Source: Piper betle (lineage: Eukaryota; Streptophyta; Magnoliopsida; Piperales; Piperaceae). From it: a stretch of 64,000 nucleotides of DNA. The stretch's first letter is position 1; each line of letters begins with the position of its first letter. The stretch covers positions 278,022-342,021 of the forward strand of contig JAURVB010008882.1 of NCBI GenBank assembly GCA_033002965.1, in the 5' to 3' direction. The notes under the pieces were generated by a model, which saw only the letters and a list, made by a program, of their open reading frames with translations, did no database searches and was not told the origin of the DNA. The position numbers and the translations under genes are program-made. Of this stretch, positions 58,418 through 64,000 are shown one piece after another.

Positions 58418-59462
58418 TGTAAAACCCCAACTTCGGGTTACGATTTTACCAGATTGTAGTATTTTCAATTTGGGTCAGTATCGAGTTGGTTTGAACAAGC
58501 TCAGAACTAGACTAGTTTTTAGACTATAAGTATGGGCCCAGATGGCCGTATGAGCATGTTATAGTGGCTGAATATGCCCAAAATGTAGGTGATAGTTTTA
58601 GTTATGATATAGCAAAGCATGAGTTATCAGTGTATATGCGAGGTATACATATGATTTTTATGAGGTAGCCAAGGTATTAGGCCTAGATCTATGTCATTGT
58701 AGCGGTTAGTAGCCATTAGGGATTTTCATGGTATATCATTGCATGCATCATAGGGATTTTAGATCACCGGACTATGCTCCTATGGACCGAGTTCGATTTA
58801 GTTCAGAGTTTCAAGGCCCATTTAGCCTTCTATGCTCGATTTCTGCCTTTAAAATCACTTTTAGCCTTCTGTCTCAATCTGAGCATTCCGTCCATAGCTA
58901 TATTGCATATACCCATATGTGGGCCCCACTAGGTCACAAGTTGATCGGACGTTCAGATCATGATACGTGGCAAGATCTGAGCCATCCACGTCAATCCTAG
59001 TTTTCTCCTATTTATATTTCAAACATTTCCCTTGATTTTCAGAGTTACACCCTAGCACCGCCACCACTTTGACCCGCCACCAGCAAGACCCTGCCTCTCC
59101 TACGGCCACCAAATCAGTATGGTTGTGACCACCTTGTGGCTGGCTATCCTCCCGTACCCACCATCGTCACCGGTGCCATTGTAGTCACCACTCGTTTGGG
59201 GCACTTAAGGGCACTAGCGCGTGTCCTCCGGCTAAGCTAACCACCCTGACAGCTTCCCCTCACTGAGATCTTCATTTTGATACCACCCACCAACACTATC
59301 GTGGCTGAGATGGCTGCTGGTGATGTCGCCAGACCCGGCGATACCGCCCTCTTTCCGGCTATTTTCCAGGAATTTTTTGGCTAGGAAGTGGCCGGACTCC
59401 GCCAATTGTCACCACCATCACCTCCACCTTGACGCCCCTTGTCGATCCCGACCGGCGGCGAC
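58418..59462. mobile_element. Family-2 LTR part, inverted relative to 2797-5168
   Basis: Begins TGTAAAACCCCAACTTCGGG. It is the reverse complement of the right half of the solo LTR, as seen in GTATACATATGATTTTTATG near 58645, GCATATACCCATA.GTGGG near 58905 and GATGTCGCCAGACCC.GCGA near 59320. It stops at 59462, where a forward family-2 LTR start follows directly. Confidence 0.85.
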
Positions 59463-60848
59463 TGTAACACCCAGATTTCGGTTCACCTAAGAACCGAATC
59501 AGAAATGTTACAATCAAGTCATGTTTAAAGTTGTTGGTCGATAAGATTCGATCAATGTAATAGATCAAAATAACCTTCTTGGTGTCACGAGAATATAAGA
59601 CATTGTCAAATATATGTCAAAACACATAAAATATAAATAAAAGGAAGAAAGAAATAATTCCAACGAGCTCAAGTCTGTATAGCATTTATCTATCCTTCCA
59701 CTAAAGTTTACTCAGGATTTGCAAGACCTAAATATATTATACAAAAAATGTCAGTAACGAGTGTTACTGGTATGAAAAATAACTAATGCAATCTGGCAAA
59801 TGGGTATTCCATTACCCACAGAAACTTATAAAACTTTAGAATTGCCTCACACTAGGCATTAAGCAAACATACTTAAACAAATGCCGGCTGGCATGCACGG
59901 CTCATAATCATAATCATACATACAATGCTTACGCCCTTACACCTTTCATATCATCCGCCATGGTACTCAAGTGGCAAAATGAATAGTTAAGTTAGTGCCA
60001 CAAATTCTGGAAATTCGTTGCATTACACAGTAGTACCTCATACACTGCACTACCTTAGAGTTTGAAGGAATACTAGTGCAGTCCATACATATCTCCATAC
60101 CACTCATTCACTTATTCGTGAAAACCGTAAAAATGCGCATACTTATATAATAGACTTAGGGAAGAGGCTTGTATCATAAATTTCTGGAGCTTAAGTTTGA
60201 AAACTAACAAGGGATCCCATCCTTATAGTTTTATTAAACATGATTAAAGTTGACACGGAAGGAATCAAGCAGAGAGGGAGAGTCCCATGGACCTATGGTC
60301 TAAGCTCTAAGCGTATCAATACATCTACAGCGAGCTCGAACTCCAAAACTTACATCAAAACCCACTACTAAGTATAATACTAACATCTCCATATGATGCA
60401 TGCTCGTAGTGTGTTATATTATCAATACATCATAATAAATAAAACAATACTAACAAGCTTACAACTAAACACCTGACACGTAAATCGAGATATAATAATA
60501 ATAATAAATAAACAATAAATAAATACACTCATAGATAATTAGGTAAATAATAAATACATAAACATGAACAATACTCTAATTGTAAAATAATAATATATTA
60601 TATTATATAATATACAGGTAAACACGAGTAAATTTCAACATATACCCGTGTTAGTAAACAAATAAATATAAATAAATACATATAATAATAATAATAATAA
60701 TTCAATAAATAAATAAACAAACAAACAAACAAATAGTTAATACTCATGAATATAAATATTAATAATATCATAATCATACAAAACAAGAATACATAATTAT
60801 ATACAAATAAACAATAACATACACATAACCAACAAATATATATATATA
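59463..60848. mobile_element. Family-2 LTR part, same orientation as 2797-5168
   Basis: Begins TGTAACACCCAGATTTCGG and follows the left half of the solo LTR (AAGAACCGAATCAGAAATGT, ACGAGCTCAAGTC, TTTATCTATCCTTCCAC.AAAG, GTCAGTAACGAGTGTTACT) and its AT-rich ATAAATAAT region. It is broken off at the (TA)n tract where the next element starts. Confidence 0.85.
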
Positions 60849-61446
60849 GGAAAATATTACTATGCGCTGCCTTATTTGGCAGAGCATAGTAATGGTGGCT
60901 GTTGGATCGAAATCCAACGGCCACCATTCTTTCCTTCAATTCCCTCCCCACTCCCACGCCGCCGCCGCCGCCCGCCCGCCACCGTCGCTGCACCCCCCGC
61001 CCGCAGCACTCTCCCCCACCCCCTCCCTGTTCGCCGCCACGTCCCCCGCTAGCAGCCTTCCCCTGCACTATTTCCCGCCCTTCCGCCTGCCCCCCGTCCG
61101 CCGCCTCGTCCCTGCCCGCCCCCTGCCCGCAGCCCTCCCCCCACCGCCCCTGTTTCCCCTGCCCCCTCCGCCACCTCGCCCCCGCCCGCCCCCTGCCTGG
61201 TTCCCCACCCCCTCGCCGCCCTGTTTCGCCCCACCCCGCTGCGGCCCCGCCCGCCCCTTGCCCGTTTTCGCCACCCTCCCCGGCCGCCCATTTCGCCCCC
61301 ACCCCCGCCGCCGCCCGCCCGTCGACCAAGCTCCTCCCCGCCGTCTGCTGCACTGGCCACCTCCACGCCAGCGTCACCTGCTTCACCGCCGGCGGTGGCA
61401 CGACAAAACACCGAGAAAGAAGGAGCGATGACATTTTCGTAATAAA

Positions 61447-62610
61447 AATTTGACTCGCTCCTTACTCGAGTCAAATTTACGAAATAAATTTTAAAAATAA
61501 AATATAATAAAATAAAAACTTGACTTGCTCATGACTCAAGTCAATTTTATAAAATAAAATTTTAAAATAAAATAATATAAAATAAAAATTTGATTCGCTC
61601 CCCGCTCACGCCGCTGCTTGCCGACCACCTCCCTGCCGCCACCCACACCCCGCCCCTTGCCCCCCCACACCTGCTGCCCCTGCCCCCCACCAACCCAAGC
61701 CCCGCCTCTTGCCGCCCCCGGACCCCCTCTCGCCGCCCCCTGCCACCCCCCCCCGCCCCGCGCCATCTCCCCCTGCCCTCCTCGCGTCGTCTCCCCGATC
61801 TCGACTGAAGTCAAATTACACAATATTATTTTATATTTTTAATTTATTTCACAATAATTTTTAAATTTTTTTAAAAAATACAAAACCATAAAATAAAATA
61901 TTATAAAATAAAAACTTGACTCGATCCCGATCTTGACTGGAGTCAAATTAATATTATTGAATAATTTTTTTAAAAAATAATTTCGCAATAAAAACTTAAC
62001 TCGAATCGAGATTAAGTCAATAATATGAAATAAATTTAAAAAATATAAGATAATTTTGTAATAAAAACCTGACTCGATCATGTGCGAGACCGAGTCAAGT
62101 TTTTATTACAAAATAACTTTATTACTGAATAAATTTTTATTACAAAATAAATTTAAAAAAATAAAATAATTCTGTAATAAATTATTTTAACTCGAGTCCG
62201 ATTAAGTAAAATTTTTATTACCAAAATAGTCTCCCATATTTCTTCCTCATTTGTTTTGGCGTGCCACCCCTTGCCGGCGACCTTGCGGCCGGCAGCCCGC
62301 TGGCCAACAATTTCACCGCCTCGGGGCTGGATGGGCCTGGTGGGAAATGTGCGGCGCCGGTCTCATGTGAGACGGAATGAAATTTTTATTACAAAATTAT
62401 TTTATTTTTTTAAATTTATTTCGTAATATTGAATCGATCTCGTGCGAGATCAAATCAAGTATTTATTATAAAAAATTTTTATTATTTATTTATTTTGTAA
62501 TATTGACTCGATCTCGTGCGAGATCGAATCAAGTATTTATTATAAAAAAATTTATTTTTTAAATTTATTTCTTAATATTAACTCGAGTCAAGGACCGAGT
62601 AATGTTTTTA
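61447..62610. repeat. Array of ~10 imperfect palindromes (TTGACTCG...CGAGTCAA)
   Basis: Palindromes sit at about 61447-61477, 61516-61547, 61911-61950, 61990-62022, 62058-62112, 62186-62222, 62424-62470, 62502-62545 and 62575-62612, with two more split around GC-rich inserts (61589...61817 and 62190...62390). The best read GACTCGATCTCGTGCGAGAT, then CGAATCAA. Most are flanked by AATAAAAAC / GTTTTTATT, and AT-rich spacers of 40-60 bp separate them. Confidence 0.85.
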
Positions 62611-62693
62611 TTACAATTTTACCATCCCCTGTTCCCCCCGATCTCTCTCGCCGCGCCACCCCACTGCCGGCGACGTCGTCTCCGGCCACCCGC

Positions 62694-62735
62694 GGGAGGG
62701 TGGGAGGGGGGGGGGGAGGGGGGGGGTCGGGGGGC
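62694..62735 (+). repeat. G-run tract with G-quadruplex potential
   Basis: A near-continuous run of G broken by single A, T or TC, with several runs longer than five G. It is the start of the G-rich right half of X1. Confidence 0.8.
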
Positions 62736-63161
62736 AATGGCTACGAGCAAGGGCGGGGGCTGCGGCAGAGGCCGCGGCGGCCAACGGGGCCGAGGGTCGG
62801 GCTGGGCAGGGGCAGGGGAGGCCGGCTGGGGCAGGCGAAGCGGCGGGGCAGGGGCAGGGGCGGCCTGTGGGGCGAGGGCGGGGCTGGGGCGGCCGGCCAG
62901 ACGGGGGCATGGGCTGGCCGGCGGCAGGGGGCCGGGGGCGGGCCGGGGGCAGGCGCGGGGGCAGGGGAGGCCGGCGAGGGGCAAAGGCAGCGGTGGGGCG
63001 GGGGCGGGCGGTGGGACAGGGGCATGGGGCGGCCGGCGAGGGCAGCCGATGGCGGATGTGTGTGAGTGTGGGGTGGGTGTGGGGGGGTGGTGGGTTGTAA
63101 TTTGATTGTGGGCCGTCGGATTAGGATCCGATGGCCCATGCGCTGCCAAAATAGGGCAGCG

Positions 63162-63164
<3 letters not shown>

Positions 63165-63208
<44 letters not shown>
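63165..63208. repeat. (TA)n microsatellite between X1 and X2
   Basis: About 22 TA units. It is shared as the flank of both elements. Confidence 0.95.
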
Positions 63209-63211
<3 letters not shown>

Positions 63212-63913
63212 TTCTGCTCCTGTGCGCTGCATGAAAATGCAGTAGATCAGTAGCGCTAGTGAATCTGGGCCGCTGGTTTAAAATCCAGTGGCCCAGATTT
63301 TACTGGAGATCTAGACCTGCCCCAGACCTGCCTGGCTGCTTACCCACCCGCCAGCCCTCCTGGCTGCCGCCCGTCCGCCGCCTCGCACTGCTTGCCCGCC
63401 CGCCTGCTTGCCCGCCCACCAGCCCGCCTGGCTGCCACCCATCCTCCCGCCTGTCCGCCGCCCGCCCGCTCGCCTGGCCGCCGCCCGCCCGCTTGCCTGG
63501 CCGCCGCCCCCCGCCCGCTCGCCCGCCTGGCTACTGCCCACTCGCTCGCCTGGTCGCCGCCTGACCGCGCGCCTTGCCGCCATCTCGACCGGAAGCCCGC
63601 CCATCCCCACCCCCAGCCGGCGACCCCTCGTAGCAGCCCCCTCTCCTCGTCGAGGTGGGGAGTCGGTTGCAGAGCGGCGGGCGGGGTCGGGAGGGCTGGT
63701 CGTGTCGGGAAGCCGCAGTAGGGTGGACGGGCAGCGGGGTCGATGGGCAGGCAGGTAGGAGGCCGGGTCGGCCGGGCCTAGCGGGTCTAACCGGTTGCGG
63801 GGTGAGGGGTTATGGGTTTCAAGGCTGCGGGCTGTTGGATTTTCATCCAACGGCCCACGGGCCATACGCTACAATGCGCTGCAAAAAGACGGCAGTGCAT
63901 TGCAGCATTTTTC
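63209..63913. mobile_element. (TA)n-flanked element X2, smaller relative of X1
   Basis: Same design as X1. The left hairpins are 63227-63242 (CTGCAT, GAAA, ATGCAG) and 63262-63299 (AATCTGGGCCGCTGG, loop TTTAAAAT, CCAGTGGCCCAGATT). The interior is C-rich (63305-63620) and then G-rich (63640-63820). The right hairpin is 63829-63856 (GGGCTGTTGGAT, TTTC, ATCCAACGGCCC), followed by a less regular one with TGCGCTGC and GCAGCA. (TA)n lies on both sides. The C-rich part is a CCGCCCGCCCGCTTGCCTGG-type minisatellite. Overlapping frames of about 100-180 codons on both strands are low complexity. Confidence 0.7.

Positions 63914-63958
<45 letters not shown>
63914..63958. repeat. (TA)n(CA)n microsatellite
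   Basis: TA repeats changing to CA repeats at about 63939. Confidence 0.95.
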
Positions 63959-64000
63959 CACACACACAATTTAGTAGACATTAGAAGTGCAAAACCCACG

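Larger units (their letters stand above)
60849..63164. mobile_element. (TA)n-flanked element X1 with paired terminal hairpins
   Basis: The left end has two hairpins in a row: 60856-60893 (ATTACTATGCGCTGCC, loop TTATTT, GGCAGAGCATAGTAAT) and 60892-60927 (GGTGGCTGTTGGAT, loop CGAA, ATCCAACGGCCACC). The right end has the mirror pair: 63110-63137 (GGGCCGTCGGAT, TAGG, ATCCGATGGCCC) and 63140-63162 (GCGCTGCC, AAAATA, GGGCAGCGC). Left and right ends are also inverted repeats of each other. Both sides are (TA)n. The interior goes from C-rich (60940-61430) through a palindrome array to G-rich (62640-63100). Long frames here (up to 278 codons) are Pro/Gly/Arg/Ala low complexity and not credible genes. 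The family is not one I recognise. TA-microsatellite targeting is known for the rice Micron MITEs. Confidence 0.7.

Noticed and set aside
60598..61474. Long overlapping open frames (up to 278 codons) in C-rich DNA on both strands
   Set aside because: Translations are Pro/Ala/Arg or Gly/Arg low complexity in all frames, explained by few stop codons in GC-rich DNA, with no domain.
62602..63164. Several 100-180-codon frames in G-rich DNA
   Set aside because: Same reason: low-complexity Gly/Arg and Pro/Ala in every frame within element X1.
63259..63984. Frames of 100-184 codons on both strands
   Set aside because: Translation of the CCGCCCG-type minisatellite and the G-rich half of X2.
1..64000. 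tRNA or rRNA genes
   Set aside because: No cloverleaf with a T-loop GGTTCRANNCC and no rRNA signature was noticed on either strand by eye. The tRNA-like 18-mer at 19178 is a primer-binding site.

Overview
This window is plant nuclear DNA, most likely from a monocot outside the grasses. The evidence is a spliced plant phenylpropanoid gene with very GC-rich coding exons set in AT-rich DNA, surrounded by typical angiosperm transposons (Ty3/gypsy chromovirus and Athila-type elements, Ty1/copia, hAT, MITEs). I cannot name the species. Only one low-copy protein gene is recognised with confidence. It is cinnamate 4-hydroxylase (C4H, CYP73A) on the + strand, four exons, 35747-40146. Almost everything else is transposable-element sequence, much of it nested.

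Left part (1-32 kb). A decayed chromovirus integrase plus chromodomain (1-1245) is followed by its LTR start. That LTR is cut by an LTR of family 1, which is itself cut by a 2.37-kb solo LTR of family 2 (target duplication CAAAG). An LTR of family 4 lies at 6.0-8.1 kb, followed by AT-rich DNA with a 282-bp tandem duplication. A minus-strand Ty3/gypsy element follows (LTR 11526-12795, protease and gag at 12.8-15.3 kb, other LTR at 27.8-29.3 kb). It is split by a hAT transposon (15488-27684). The hAT is split by a family-1 LTR, and that LTR is split by an Athila-like element (18028-23241) with both LTRs and a 5-bp target duplication. A further family-3 LTR is split by a perfect solo LTR (29514-31242, target duplication TTATC).

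Middle (32-48 kb). A second hAT end fragment precedes the C4H promoter, which has AC-element/box-A motifs and a TATA box. The C4H exons add up to 1516 nt, exactly 2 nt short of a 505-residue C4H, because of two one-base losses in homopolymers (exons 3 and 4). Everything else checked in the gene is intact. About 4.5 kb downstream, 2 kb of C4H (most of intron 3 plus 161 bp of exon 4) recurs in inverted orientation. Gene and copy together form an inverted repeat that could in principle give a hairpin RNA against C4H. A 608-bp hAT-type MITE with a perfect 8-bp target duplication sits in the loop.

Right part (48-64 kb). This holds a copia gag fragment, the 3' half of a minus-strand Athila-like element (LTR, polypurine tract, scrambled env-like region, integrase C-terminus), a deleted Ty3/gypsy element with 49-bp minisatellites in its LTRs, two head-to-head family-2 LTR parts, and two unusual (TA)n-flanked elements. 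Each of those two has paired hairpins at both ends and a C-rich to G-rich interior, and the larger contains about ten palindromes. These two elements and the C4H inverted repeat are the most novel-looking parts of the window. No tRNA, rRNA or CRISPR was found.
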